Below are positions 54,813-64,000 of a stretch of DNA of 64,000 nucleotides, in pieces. How positions within the stretch are numbered: the stretch's first letter is position 1; every line of letters starts with the position of its first letter. The DNA is taken from positions 62,001-126,000 of the forward strand of contig NZ_CP103807.1 of the NCBI RefSeq assembly GCF_029773605.1. Reading direction: 5' to 3'. The position numbers and the translations under genes were made by a program. The notes beneath the pieces are model-generated. The model saw only the letters and a program-made list of their open reading frames with translations, did no database searches and was not told the origin of the DNA. The DNA is from Actinobacillus genomosp. 2 (GTDB lineage: Bacteria > Pseudomonadota > Gammaproteobacteria > Enterobacterales > Pasteurellaceae).

Positions 54813-57530
54813 ATGCAGCCAACGTTTTCAAGATTAATCCCGACTAAATTGATTTCAAGTAAAGCAAATCAAATGATAAAAGTAAGCGAAACTGTAGAAC
54901 GAACGTTATTATTAAATGAATTAAATCAAGCGGAGTTTTATCCTATGACGTTGGTCATTGCACCGGCAGGTTACGGTAAAACCACGTTGGTTTGCCAATG
55001 GAAAGAAAAACAATTAGTTAAAAATCAACGTATCGGTTGGTACTCACTTGATGAAAGCGATAATAAAACCGAACAGTTTTCCGCTTATTTTACCGCAGCA
55101 CTTTCGCATGCGGCCGATTTATCTTTTGTCGGTGTGACTTACCAAAATAATTTAATAGATTATTTCTCACAATTATTGATTCAACTTTCTCAAGTACATA
55201 GCCATTTCTATTTAGTGATCGATGATTATCATCATATCGAAAATACGGAAATCCACGATGCACTTCGTTTTTGGCTAAAGCACCAACCGTCAACAATGAG
55301 CTTGATTGTATTGTCACGCTTAACACCTCCATTAAGTATTACCAATTTACGTATTCACGAACAATTATTAGAAATTGATGTGCATCAGCTCGCTTTTACC
55401 CCAACCGAAACGCGTCAATTTTTCGCACTGAAATTTAACGAACCACTCACAGATGATGAAGTCTTTTCACTTTGTGATCGGGTTGAGGGTTGGGCAACCG
55501 CCTTGCAGTTAGTCAGTTTTGCAGTGAAGCAAAACCCGGAATTACTACGCTCGCCGGAAAAATTATTTGTAAAACTGAATCAACAACATATCGCTGATTA
55601 TTTGAACGAAGAAGTGTTTCATTATGTTGATCCGGAAATGAAATTATTTATGCAGCGTTGTGCGATTTTACGTTCAATGAATGAAAAACTGATATTAGCT
55701 TTGACACAAGATGAGAACGGCATTAAAAAGCTGGACGAACTAGAGAAAATGGGGCTGTTTATTCAACGGATCCTATATGATGACGGTGAGATTTGGTGGA
55801 AATTCCATCCGATTTTAGCCTCTTATCTAGCTCAGAGCTGTCGTTTGGAATTGCCGAGCGAATGGCAAGAATTACATAAAACTGCGGCAATGATGTGGCT
55901 AAAATTGGGCTATGGTTCCGAAGCACTTTATCACGCACAGATGTTGGAAGACTCTCATACACTGTATACCATTTTACAAGAATACGGCTGGTCGTTATTT
56001 CATCATGGGCAGCTCAAGTTATTAGAAGATTGTTTGGCGTTATTGCCGGCGGAGCAACTTTGGCAAGACTCAAACCTCGTGTTGCTAAAAGCGTGGCTCG
56101 CACAGAGCCAACATCGTCATCAGGAAGTGTCCGGTATTTTGCAAAAATTTCAGCCGAATCAACCGCTTGTTGTCGATTTACAAGCCCGTTTCGATGCGTT
56201 AAAAGCACAGGTGGCGATTAATGAGGGCAATGATGAGCAAGCCTATAATTTAGCTAAACAGGCATTAGTGCATTTATCAACCGATTTCGGTTATGCACAA
56301 ATTGTTGCGAATTCGATTATCGGAGAGGCACAACATTGTCGAGGCTATTTGAAAGAGGGATTGGCTCAAATGCAAAAAGTGGAAAAAATGGCATTAGAGC
56401 AACGAGCCTATCATCAGTGGTTATGGTCGAAGCTGCAACAAGCGGAGATTTTATCGGCACAAGGTTTTTGGCAGTCAGCTTATGATTTGCTAAAAGATAC
56501 TACGTTACAAGCACAACATTTGCACCAGATTCCGATGCACGAGTTCTTATTGCGTTTAAAAGGGCAAATTTTATGGGAATGGCACCATTTAGACCAAGCG
56601 GAAGCAATGGCAAATGCGGGTATCGAAGTTTTAGAAAAAGAGGGTGAACAGGCACATTGTTTAGCGTTGTTGGCAAAAGTGTCATTGACCAAAGGCGATT
56701 TAACCAACGCAGGGCGTTTAATAGAGCAGTGTCGTGATTTAATTATCTCTCACGCAGTACATTGGGATTGGCGTTCGACTTTTGATGAAGTACAAATACT
56801 GTATTGGCAAATCAGTGATGATAAATCACATTTGGAAAGTTGGTTGACGCAAGTTAGTTTTCCGGAACAAGATAATAACCACTTTTTACAACGACAATGG
56901 CGAAATATCGCACGTTGTTATTTGTTGCAGGATAATTTTGAACAAGCTTTGCATATACTTAATCGCTTGCTACAGACTTCGGCGACCTTTAATTTAATCA
57001 GTGATACGCAGAGGGCATTGATTTTGCGTAATCGAGTATTTTATCGCCAAGGTAGAATGGATTTAGCACAACAAGATTTGATTAGAGCATTAAATTTAAC
57101 TCAGCAAACTAATTTTATCAGTGCTTTTGTGATTGAGGGGGATTTAATGGCACAGCAAATTCGCCAGTTACTGCAAATCAATGTGTTGGATGAACTTTCG
57201 ACTCATAAAGCACAATTTATTTTGCGAAGTATTAACCAGCATAATCGCCATAAATTTGCCTATTTTGATGAAGAATTTGTCGCTAACTTACTGAAGAATC
57301 CACAAGTACCGGAACTACTCAAAATTAGTCCGCTTACTGCGAGAGAATGGCAAGTTCTCGGTTTAATTTACTCAGGCTACAGTAATGAGCAGATTTCACA
57401 AGAATTGGTGGTGGCAATCACGACGATTAAAACACATATTCGGAATTTGTATCAAAAAATTGGTGTGGCAAATCGTAGTGAAGCGATTGAATATACACGT
57501 AGTTTATTGCGAATGATGGGGTATAGTTAA
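54813..57530 (+). CDS. malT: maltose regulon transcriptional activator
   Basis: A 905-residue ATP-dependent activator (STAND/LuxR type) that binds MalT boxes when maltotriose and ATP are bound. Walker A PAGYGKTT (51-58), Walker B YLVIDDYHH, a long helical sensor region (about 400-800) of tetratricopeptide-like repeats, and the LuxR-type helix-turn-helix at the end (LTAREWQVLGLIYSGYSNEQISQEL ... IRNLYQKIGVANRSEAI, about 835-895). Full length against E. coli MalT (901). TGGAGG precedes the ATG. The gene has its own promoter region with TATAAT at 54790, after a strong terminator. Confidence 0.97.
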   Translation: MQPTFSRLIPTKLISSKANQMIKVSETVERTLLLNELNQAEFYPMTLVIAPAGYGKTTLVCQWKEKQLVKNQRIGWYSLDESDNKTEQFSAYFTAALSHAADLSFVGVTYQNNLIDYFSQLLIQLSQVHSHFYLVIDDYHHIENTEIHDALRFWLKHQPSTMSLIVLSRLTPPLSITNLRIHEQLLEIDVHQLAFTPTETRQFFALKFNEPLTDDEVFSLCDRVEGWATALQLVSFAVKQNPELLRSPEKLFVKLNQQHIADYLNEEVFHYVDPEMKLFMQRCAILRSMNEKLILALTQDENGIKKLDELEKMGLFIQRILYDDGEIWWKFHPILASYLAQSCRLELPSEWQELHKTAAMMWLKLGYGSEALYHAQMLEDSHTLYTILQEYGWSLFHHGQLKLLEDCLALLPAEQLWQDSNLVLLKAWLAQSQHRHQEVSGILQKFQPNQPLVVDLQARFDALKAQVAINEGNDEQAYNLAKQALVHLSTDFGYAQIVANSIIGEAQHCRGYLKEGLAQMQKVEKMALEQRAYHQWLWSKLQQAEILSAQGFWQSAYDLLKDTTLQAQHLHQIPMHEFLLRLKGQILWEWHHLDQAEAMANAGIEVLEKEGEQAHCLALLAKVSLTKGDLTNAGRLIEQCRDLIISHAVHWDWRSTFDEVQILYWQISDDKSHLESWLTQVSFPEQDNNHFLQRQWRNIARCYLLQDNFEQALHILNRLLQTSATFNLISDTQRALILRNRVFYRQGRMDLAQQDLIRALNLTQQTNFISAFVIEGDLMAQQIRQLLQINVLDELSTHKAQFILRSINQHNRHKFAYFDEEFVANLLKNPQVPELLKISPLTAREWQVLGLIYSGYSNEQISQELVVAITTIKTHIRNLYQKIGVANRSEAIEYTRSLLRMMGYS

Positions 57531-57627
57531 TCACAAACTTTATGTTTTGAGTCAGACAGATAATGCTCTTATATAGTGAGAGATATCCCTATTATTGAAG
57601 TATTTAGCCAAAAAAAGCATAGTAGAC

Positions 57628-57673
57628 AAAAAGGTTGGTAATGATTATTTTCAGTGATCTTTACCAACCTTTT
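57628..57673. terminator. bidirectional hairpin after malT
   Basis: AAAAAGGTTGGTAA and TTACCAACCTTTT form a 13-bp stem around a 19-base loop. A-run before and T-run after allow it to stop malT transcripts and any leftward readthrough. Confidence 0.88.
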
Positions 57674-57688
57674 GGACTAATATGCCTA

Positions 57689-57743
57689 AAAAAATCCGCA
57701 CCTGACTCAATCAAATATTTGATTGTTCAGATACGGATTTTAA
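57689..57743. terminator. long three-tier hairpin after the adhesin gene
   Basis: Outer arms AAAATCCG and CGGATTTT, middle CTGA/TCAG, and an inner perfect dyad CAATCAAA-TA-TTTGATTG. On the minus strand it is followed by TTTTAGGC. It ends the adhesin transcript. Confidence 0.85.
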
Positions 57744-57777
57744 TTCATAAAGTGATTAAATCACTCGATTTATCGGA

Positions 57778-60700
57778 TTACCATTGATAGCCAATGCTAC
57801 CCACAGCACCAGTATCGCCTCTCGTATTTGTATTAAGAGAGAATTTCACACCGACTTTACCATTATCAGATAAACGTGAGTAACCTACTGCTACTGCACT
57901 TTCACCTCTGTAATTAGAAGCACCTGCAGCAACCATTGATTTACCCGGTAAAGTTGCGTGGTATAAACCGCCCGAAGCCATTGCACCAGCAATACCTGCA
58001 CGTAGTTTCTTATCAACATTGTTTACATGGTTATGAACATTGCCAAGACCTTGTTTTAATTGATTTACGTTTACTGCGTCAGTACCTTTCACGCCCGGAG
58101 CAACATTATTGATCGTACGATTACCTGCGTTAATACCCGATTTAGTTACACTTGGTCCGTTCTTAATTGAGATACCATTGTTATTAATGCTTGTATCACC
58201 AATTTTCACGCTACCGTCGTTTCCTAAATCAACGTCCTTCGCTAATTTAACAGACATTGAGCCGTCTTCATTTGCGATTACACCGATATTGTTATTGGTT
58301 AACTTGTTGCTATCTGCACCACCTTTAATAGTAAGTGTATCGCCAAGTCTACGTTTAACAGTTACTTTCGGGTTATCTCCTTTGAATGATAAGCCGTCTT
58401 CAGTGGTTGCAACTTCATAGTTTTTGTTGCCGTCGTTATAAGTTATGCGAGTCGGGTTATTACCGTTAGGTGTTTTAGTATTACCTTTCTTAACCGTAAT
58501 ATTCGCTGTCGATCCGTCTTTACCGGTAATACCGATAGAACCGTCTTGACCATCTAGTGTAATACGATCGTTACCATCTTTATCTTTGATGTTAACCTTA
58601 CCGTCTTTCCCTTTACCTGCGATATTTACAGTATTATTCAGATCAGTTTTAACATTGTTACCGTCTTTAGTCACAACTAAGTTGCCGTCGTTATTACCAA
58701 AGTCAACCGTATTATCAGTTTCATTTACAACAGAACTATTGGTTTGATCCTGATTTACAGTTAATTGCCAGCTACCTGAACCTCCTTTGCCTCCGTTAAT
58801 ACCGTCCTTACCATCTTTGCCGTCTTTACCGTTATATACGATACTTTCAGATTTATCGCCGTTAGGGTTAGTAATTACAATTGTGTGTGATCCATCATTA
58901 TTATCAATAACTTCAGCAGTTGCAGCTTTACCATCTTTACCGTCTTTCACGGTCGTCCTAGTTTTTGAGCCATCCGGGTTAGTGACGGTTACAGTATGAG
59001 TACCGTCTTTATTGTCGACAACCTCAGCTGTTACAGATTTTCCATCTTTGCCGTCTTTACCGTCTTTTCCTTTTTCACCATCTTTAATAACCGTACTGAT
59101 CTTAGTTCCATCTGGATTTGTGATCGTTACAGTATGCGTACCGTTTCCATTGTCTTTCACATCAGCGGTTGCAGACTTGCCGTCTTTGCCATCTTTTACA
59201 ACAGTTTCAGACTTGGTGCCGTCTGGATTATTGATGGTTACAGTGTGAGTACCGTCGCCATTATCTTTCACATCAGCAGTTGCAGATTTACCATTTTCAC
59301 CTTTATCGCCTTTGTCACCTTTCGCACCATCTTTCACAGTAGTTGTGGTAGATGTACCATCAGGGTTATTGATAGTTACAGTGTGCGTACCGTCACCGTT
59401 ATCTTTCACATTAGCGGTTGCAGATTTACCATCTTCACCTTTATCGCCTTTGTCACCTTTCGCACCATCTTTCACAGTAGTCGTAGTAGAGGTGCCGTCT
59501 GGGTTATTGATAGTTACAGTGTGTGTACCGTCACCGTTATCTTTCACATCAGCCGTTGCAGACTTACCATCTTTACCGTCTTTCACGGTAGTCGTAGTAG
59601 AGGTGCCGTCTGGATTATTGATAGTTACAGTGTGCGTACCGTCACCGTTATCTTTCACATTAGCGGTTGCAGATTTACCATCTTCACCTTTATCGCCTTT
59701 GTCACCTTTCGCACCATCTTTCACAGTAGTTGTGGTAGATGTACCATCAGGGTTATTGATAGTTACAGTGTGTGTACCGTCACCGTTATCTTTCACATTA
59801 GCGGTTGCAGATTTACCATCTTCACCTTTATCGCCTTTGTCACCTTTCGCACCATCTTTCACAGTAGTCGTAGTAGAGGTGCCGTCTGGATTATTGATAG
59901 TTACAGTGTGCGTACCGTCACCGTTATCTTTCACATCAGCCGTTGCAGACTTACCCTCTTTACCGTCTTTCACGATAGTCGTAGTAGAGGTGCCGTCTGG
60001 ATTATTGATAGTTACAGTGTGTGTACCGTCACCGTTATCTTTCACATTAGCGGTTGCAGATTTACCATCTTCACCTTTATCGCCTTTATCGCCTTTGTCA
60101 CCTTTCGCACCATCTTTCACAGTAGTTGTGGTAGATGTACCATCAGGGTTATTGATAGTTACAGTGTGCGTACCGTCACCATTATCTTTCACATCAGCGG
60201 TTGCAGATTTACCATCTTCACCTTTATCGCCTTTGTCACCTTTCGCACCATCTTTCACAGTAGTCGTAGTAGAGGTGCCGTCTGGATTATTGATAGTTAC
60301 AGTGTGTGTACCGTCACCGTTATCTTTCACATCAGCCGTTGCAGACTTACCATCTTTACCGTCTTTCACGGTAGTCGTAGTAGAGGTGCCGTCTGGATTA
60401 TTGATAGTTACAGTGTGCGTACCGTCACCGTTATCTTTCACATTAGCGGTTGCAGATTTACCATCTTCACCTTTATCGCCTTTGTCACCTTTCGCACCAT
60501 CTTTCACAGTAGTCGTAGTAGAGGTGCCGTCTGGGTTATTGATAGTTACAGTGTGTGTACCGTCACCGTTATCTTTCACATCAGCCGTTGCAGACTTACC
60601 ATCTTTACCGTCTTTCACGGTAGTCGTAGTAGAGGTGCCGTCTGGATTATTGATAGTTACAGTGTGCGTACCGTCACCGTTATCTTTCACATTAGCGGTT

Positions 60701-63700
60701 GCAGATTTACCATCTTCACCTTTATCGCCTTTGTCACCTTTCGCACCATCTTTCACAGTAGTTGTGGTAGATGTACCATCAGGGTTATTGATAGTTACAG
60801 TGTGTGTACCGTCACCGTTATCTTTCACATTAGCGGTTGCAGATTTACCATCTTCACCTTTATCGCCTTTGTCACCTTTCGCACCATCTTTCACAGTAGT
60901 CGTAGTAGAGGTGCCGTCTGGATTATTGATAGTTACAGTGTGCGTACCGTCACCGTTATCTTTCACATTAGCGGTTGCAGATTTACCATCTTCACCTTTA
61001 TCGCCTTTGTCACCTTTCGCACCATCTTTCACAGTAGTCGTAGTAGAGGTGCCGTCTGGGTTATTGATAGTTACAGTGTGTGTACCGTCACCGTTATCTT
61101 TCACATCAGCCGTTGCAGACTTACCATCTTTACCGTCTTTCACGGTAGTCGTAGTAGAGGTGCCGTCTGGATTATTGATAGTTACAGTGTGCGTACCGTC
61201 ACCGTTATCTTTCACATTAGCGGTTGCAGATTTACCATCTTCACCTTTATCGCCTTTGTCACCTTTCGCACCATCTTTCACAGTAGTTGTGGTAGATGTA
61301 CCATCAGGGTTATTGATAGTTACAGTGTGCGTACCGTCACCGTTATCTTTCACATTAGCGGTTGCAGATTTACCATCTTCACCTTTATCGCCTTTGTCAC
61401 CTTTCGCACCATCTTTCACAGTAGTTGTGGTAGATGTACCATCAGGGTTATTGATAGTTACAGTGTGTGTACCGTCACCGTTATCTTTCACATTAGCGGT
61501 TGCAGATTTACCATCTTCACCTTTATCGCCTTTGTCACCTTTCGCACCATCTTTCACAGTAGTCGTAGTAGAGGTGCCGTCTGGATTATTGATAGTTACA
61601 GTGTGTGTACCGTCACCGTTATCTTTCACATTAGCGGTTGCAGATTTACCATCTTCACCTTTATCGCCTTTGGCACCTGTTGCACCAGTTTCGCCTTTAT
61701 CGCCTTTAGCACCTGTTGCGCCGGTTTCACCTTTGTCGCCTTTTTCACCTTTAGCACCAGTTGCGCCAGTTTCACCTTTGTCGCCTTTTTCACCTTTAGC
61801 ACCAGCTACGCCCGGATCACCTTTTTCACCTTTAGCACCAGTTGCGCCGGTTTCACCTTTGTCGCCTTTTTCACCTTTAGCACCAGTTGCGCCGGTTTCA
61901 CCTTTGTCGCCTTTTTCACCTTTAGCACCAGCTACGCCCGGATCACCTTTTTCACCTTTAGCACCAGCTACGCCCGGATCACCTTTTTCACCTTTAGCAC
62001 CAGCTACACCTGGATCACCTTTCTCACCATCTTTAATTTCGATTGAGCTATTGTCTGAGAATGTAACTTTCGTTCCATCCGGTGTTTTTTCAGTTTTAGT
62101 GATAGTAATTGATGTGCCGTTTTGACCCGGATCACCTTTCTCACCTTGTTCGCCTTTTGGACCTTCTTTAACTGTAGAAGAAATAGTAATTGAACCATCG
62201 GCTTGATCTACTTTGATATTATCGCCTGCGATAATTTTTACTGTATCGCCTGCTTTAACTAAGTGATTAGTTGCACCATTATTTTGTCCTGTACCACTTT
62301 TACCCGTTGTAACATACCAACCTAAGCTATTTACTGTATTAACGATATCATTTGCCGTAACAAATTTATTACCATCAGTACCTGAAATAGGATTAAATTT
62401 ACCACCGGTAACGGTTGGAGTAGTAGTTAATACGTTATAAGAAATTTCACCGTTAGGGGTTACTTTAACCTCGGTATTTGTACCATTAATAAAGTTGACT
62501 TTACCGTCTTTATTTGTTGCAGGTTTACCATTTACATTGACATAATTGTATAACTGATCACCGGTAATTGCATCGCTAGAACCATTAGTTACATTCCCGT
62601 TAAGTAAGTTGGTTAATTCTTCTTTAGTAGTTGCTGTACCACGAGGTTTAATGACAACGTCACCAGTATATTCAGTTGCTCCTGGTTTTAATGAACCATC
62701 AGGATTAACCTGATCCTTTTTATATAATTTTCCATTAATTTGGACTAAAGGCTCTTTAGCATCTTTCGTTGCATATTCAAATGGCGAAGTGCTTAATGAA
62801 TGTACAGTATAGGTTGTTTTATTTGTTTTAGGATCTTGTTGTGAGGTAACAATAGTATTGCTACCTGCATGAACTGCCGTTCTACCCGCATCAACATAGT
62901 TTTTGGTTGTTGCTTGGTTACCTGCTGTTGGAGGGTTGTTAATTGTTACACTATTAAATGTAGGTGTTTCGGAGAAAAGGATCTCTACTTTACCGTTTGT
63001 TGCTTGTGTTCTTACATTTTGACTTGAACCACCTGTTGCAAGTGTGCCTGAAATATTTAAGGTTGATCCTAATTTTTGTGTTGTTGAACCTGAATTACCG
63101 GTAAAAGTTAATGGTTGGTTTACGGCTGTATCAAGTGTTGATAATGCCGCACCTATATTATTGGTGGTTTGTTTCGCAGCAGCTGACGGATTTGAAGTTA
63201 ATGTATAAGAAGGGGCTGAAACCGTACCGTCTGTATTCACTTTTGAACCGCCACCTAGACTGGTTGCAACAGATGTTGCCACATTATTGATGACTTGTTG
63301 AGCTGCGTGAAGTTGTGAACCGTTGATCGCATCGGTTGAAGTTGCCGATACTTTACCTGCAGCAACATTAATTAATTGGCGTGGAGCAGTCGAATTACCA
63401 ACACTCATTACACCAGTAGGATTACTACCTTGGTAATCCTTATAAGTAATATTACCGGTTTTTGAGCTAGACTCTTTAGTTGCCGCTCTATCATTAGAGC
63501 CGTTACCTAATACAACGCTGTTAACTTGATTTGCAGTTGCACCTGTACCGATAGCAGTTGAGTTTTCTACATTAGCTTTTGCTTGATCACCAATTGCATT
63601 AGAACTCCTACCTTTTGCTTCCGCATAAGTACCTATCGCATTTGCACGATATTCAGTTGCTTTGGCATTATTACCAATCACATTTGCACTAACAGCGTTA

Positions 63701-64000
63701 CTTTCCGCAATAGCCCCATTACCTAATACTACGTTATAACCTTTAGTAGAAGTTGTTTTTGCATCACCGATTACAATATCAGTTTGGGTTGCACTTTTGG
63801 CATTTACACCTAAAGCAACGCTACTTGCTATTGTTTCTAAATGTACAGTTTGACCATTAGAGATAAGGCTAGTTTTTAGGTTTGCCCATTGTCTTACACC
63901 TCCAATATCTAACCCTACTTGAGAGTCACCAGATACAGCAGTTGCTGCTTTTGCACCAGGAGTTAATGAAATAAGTGCAGTCGCAATTGCAAGAGCAGAT
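57778..64000 (-). CDS. giant trimeric autotransporter adhesin, 5' end beyond the window
   Basis: The frame is open from the TAA at 57778 to the last codon at 63999, 2073 residues, and starts inside a signal peptide (LAIATALISLTPGAKA near the visible start). Then come YadA-like head repeats (SVALGVNAKS, AIGTGATANQVNSVVLGNGS), neck/stalk parts (TSTDAINGSQLHAAQQVINNVA), about 42 collagen-like GXY triplets, about 22 repeats of 37 or 46 residues, a TAA stalk, and the C-terminal YadA anchor (ending GAVGSIGYQW) that forms a 12-strand barrel as a trimer. It is expected to bind host matrix or cells. The gene has its own terminator and is divergent in function from mal; no promoter is visible. Confidence 0.95.
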   Translation of the reverse strand, partial: SALAIATALISLTPGAKAATAVSGDSQVGLDIGGVRQWANLKTSLISNGQTVHLETIASSVALGVNAKSATQTDIVIGDAKTTSTKGYNVVLGNGAIAESNAVSANVIGNNAKATEYRANAIGTYAEAKGRSSNAIGDQAKANVENSTAIGTGATANQVNSVVLGNGSNDRAATKESSSKTGNITYKDYQGSNPTGVMSVGNSTAPRQLINVAAGKVSATSTDAINGSQLHAAQQVINNVATSVATSLGGGSKVNTDGTVSAPSYTLTSNPSAAAKQTTNNIGAALSTLDTAVNQPLTFTGNSGSTTQKLGSTLNISGTLATGGSSQNVRTQATNGKVEILFSETPTFNSVTINNPPTAGNQATTKNYVDAGRTAVHAGSNTIVTSQQDPKTNKTTYTVHSLSTSPFEYATKDAKEPLVQINGKLYKKDQVNPDGSLKPGATEYTGDVVIKPRGTATTKEELTNLLNGNVTNGSSDAITGDQLYNYVNVNGKPATNKDGKVNFINGTNTEVKVTPNGEISYNVLTTTPTVTGGKFNPISGTDGNKFVTANDIVNTVNSLGWYVTTGKSGTGQNNGATNHLVKAGDTVKIIAGDNIKVDQADGSITISSTVKEGPKGEQGEKGDPGQNGTSITITKTEKTPDGTKVTFSDNSSIEIKDGEKGDPGVAGAKGEKGDPGVAGAKGEKGDPGVAGAKGEKGDKGETGATGAKGEKGDKGETGATGAKGEKGDPGVAGAKGEKGDKGETGATGAKGEKGDKGETGATGAKGDKGETGATGAKGDKGEDGKSATANVKDNGDGTHTVTINNPDGTSTTTTVKDGAKGDKGDKGEDGKSATANVKDNGDGTHTVTINNPDGTSTTTTVKDGAKGDKGDKGEDGKSATANVKDNGDGTHTVTINNPDGTSTTTTVKDGAKGDKGDKGEDGKSATANVKDNGDGTHTVTINNPDGTSTTTTVKDGKDGKSATADVKDNGDGTHTVTINNPDGTSTTTTVKDGAKGDKGDKGEDGKSATANVKDNGDGTHTVTINNPDGTSTTTTVKDGAKGDKGDKGEDGKSATANVKDNGDGTHTVTINNPDGTSTTTTVKDGAKGDKGDKGEDGKSATANVKDNGDGTHTVTINNPDGTSTTTTVKDGKDGKSATADVKDNGDGTHTVTINNPDGTSTTTTVKDGAKGDKGDKGEDGKSATANVKDNGDGTHTVTINNPDGTSTTTTVKDGKDGKSATADVKDNGDGTHTVTINNPDGTSTTTTVKDGAKGDKGDKGEDGKSATADVKDNGDGTHTVTINNPDGTSTTTTVKDGAKGDKGDKGDKGEDGKSATANVKDNGDGTHTVTINNPDGTSTTTIVKDGKEGKSATADVKDNGDGTHTVTINNPDGTSTTTTVKDGAKGDKGDKGEDGKSATANVKDNGDGTHTVTINNPDGTSTTTTVKDGAKGDKGDKGEDGKSATANVKDNGDGTHTVTINNPDGTSTTTTVKDGKDGKSATADVKDNGDGTHTVTINNPDGTSTTTTVKDGAKGDKGDKGEDGKSATANVKDNGDGTHTVTINNPDGTSTTTTVKDGAKGDKGDKGENGKSATADVKDNGDGTHTVTINNPDGTKSETVVKDGKDGKSATADVKDNGNGTHTVTITNPDGTKISTVIKDGEKGKDGKDGKDGKSVTAEVVDNKDGTHTVTVTNPDGSKTRTTVKDGKDGKAATAEVIDNNDGSHTIVITNPNGDKSESIVYNGKDGKDGKDGINGGKGGSGSWQLTVNQDQTNSSVVNETDNTVDFGNNDGNLVVTKDGNNVKTDLNNTVNIAGKGKDGKVNIKDKDGNDRITLDGQDGSIGITGKDGSTANITVKKGNTKTPNGNNPTRITYNDGNKNYEVATTEDGLSFKGDNPKVTVKRRLGDTLTIKGGADSNKLTNNNIGVIANEDGSMSVKLAKDVDLGNDGSVKIGDTSINNNGISIKNGPSVTKSGINAGNRTINNVAPGVKGTDAVNVNQLKQGLGNVHNHVNNVDKKLRAGIAGAMASGGLYHATLPGKSMVAAGASNYRGESAVAVGYSRLSDNGKVGVKFSLNTNTRGDTGAVGSIGYQW
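58785..61650 (-). repeat. tandem repeats of the adhesin, about 22 units
   Basis: Units of 138 or 111 bases encode SATANVKDNGDGTHTVTINN-type repeats of 46 or 37 residues. About 18 are nearly identical; the last four (promoter-distal end) have diverged. The long units end in a KGDKGDKGEDGK spacer, the short ones in KDGKDGK. Confidence 0.95.
61641..62031 (-). repeat. collagen-like GXY segment of the adhesin
   Basis: About 42 uninterrupted Gly-X-Y triplets, made from modules GDPGVAGAKGEK and GDKGETGATGAKGEK. Short GXY stretches also occur a little upstream (62110-62165). Confidence 0.95.

Noticed and set aside
58785-61650. Direct repeats that could suggest a CRISPR array
   Set aside because: The repeats are 111-138 bp, contiguous and coding, without unique spacers, and no cas genes are present.
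58996-62125. Two very long open frames (over 900 codons each) on the plus strand opposite the adhesin repeats
   Set aside because: They exist only because the repeat units are multiples of three bases; the predicted proteins are strings of repeats rich in Ser/Pro/Val or Phe/Ile/Arg, with no domain and no start signal. The minus-strand frame has signal, head, stalk and anchor.

Overview
The window comes from a Pasteurellaceae chromosome, most likely Actinobacillus sensu stricto (close to A. pleuropneumoniae). The DNA is AT-rich. It carries many copies of the Apl-type DNA uptake signal core ACAAGCGGT (for example at 4070, 6872, 15103, 21696, 40223), often as inverted pairs acting as terminators. 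Gene content also fits: QseBC/PmrAB-like two-component genes next to eptA, a CRP-S controlled rlmN-pilF2 pair, and a YadA-type adhesin. The species call is inference; the family-level call is well supported. No rRNA, prophage, intact insertion sequence or CRISPR array is visible.

Layout. 1-2.6 kb: end of a gene, a Trm112/YcaR-like protein, tRNA-Ala(GGC), gltX, and four identical tRNA-Val(UAC) genes. 2.6-7 kb: a perfect competence-type CRP-S site, then rlmN, a PilF-like lipoprotein (pilF2) and tex. 7.1-8 kb: a Phd/PIN toxin-antitoxin pair bracketed by two copies of a 58-bp palindromic repeat. 8-14.2 kb: ndh, sprT, an RNase T2, sppA, a YdjA-type nitroreductase and a short-chain dehydrogenase. 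14.4-17.8 kb: a copper module, with cueR divergent from DUF411-copZ-copA and a MerR-type 19-bp-spacer promoter between them. 17.8-23.8 kb: a phosphate module, pstS and pstCAB-phoBR, with two Pho boxes and no phoU. 23.8-25.7 kb: parE. 25.9-30.6 kb: three tandem DASS/SLC13 transporters. 30.8-33.2 kb: pgk and fbaA. 33.3-35.2 kb: an isolated SapF-like ATPase and azlCD. 35.2-39.4 kb: a two-component system, two copies of a small-RNA-like element, and eptA. 39.5-44.8 kb: nitroreductase, a UPF0114 protein, gor, tatD and a short CstA. 45-57.5 kb: a maltose/maltodextrin regulon, malEFGQ divergent from malK-lamB-malM, with malT after it. 57.8-64 kb: the C-terminal 2073 residues of a giant trimeric autotransporter adhesin that runs off the window end.

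The most notable unexplained signal is between 35.2 and 37.7 kb. Three promoters share one architecture: two C/G-CTAATTTT half-sites 11 bp apart, then a -10 hexamer starting exactly 16 bases after the start of the second half-site. Two of them head near-duplicate units of about 75-80 nt, each starting with an ATCGG/CCGAT hairpin and ending in a terminator. The third heads eptA. The simplest reading is a local regulon of the adjacent two-component system with twin small RNAs and a lipid A modification enzyme.

Systems that work together: LamB, MalE, MalFGK and MalQ under MalT and CRP import and process maltodextrins; PstSCAB supplies phosphate under PhoBR; CopA and CopZ export copper under CueR; and RlmN with PilF2 form a unit expected to be switched on with competence.
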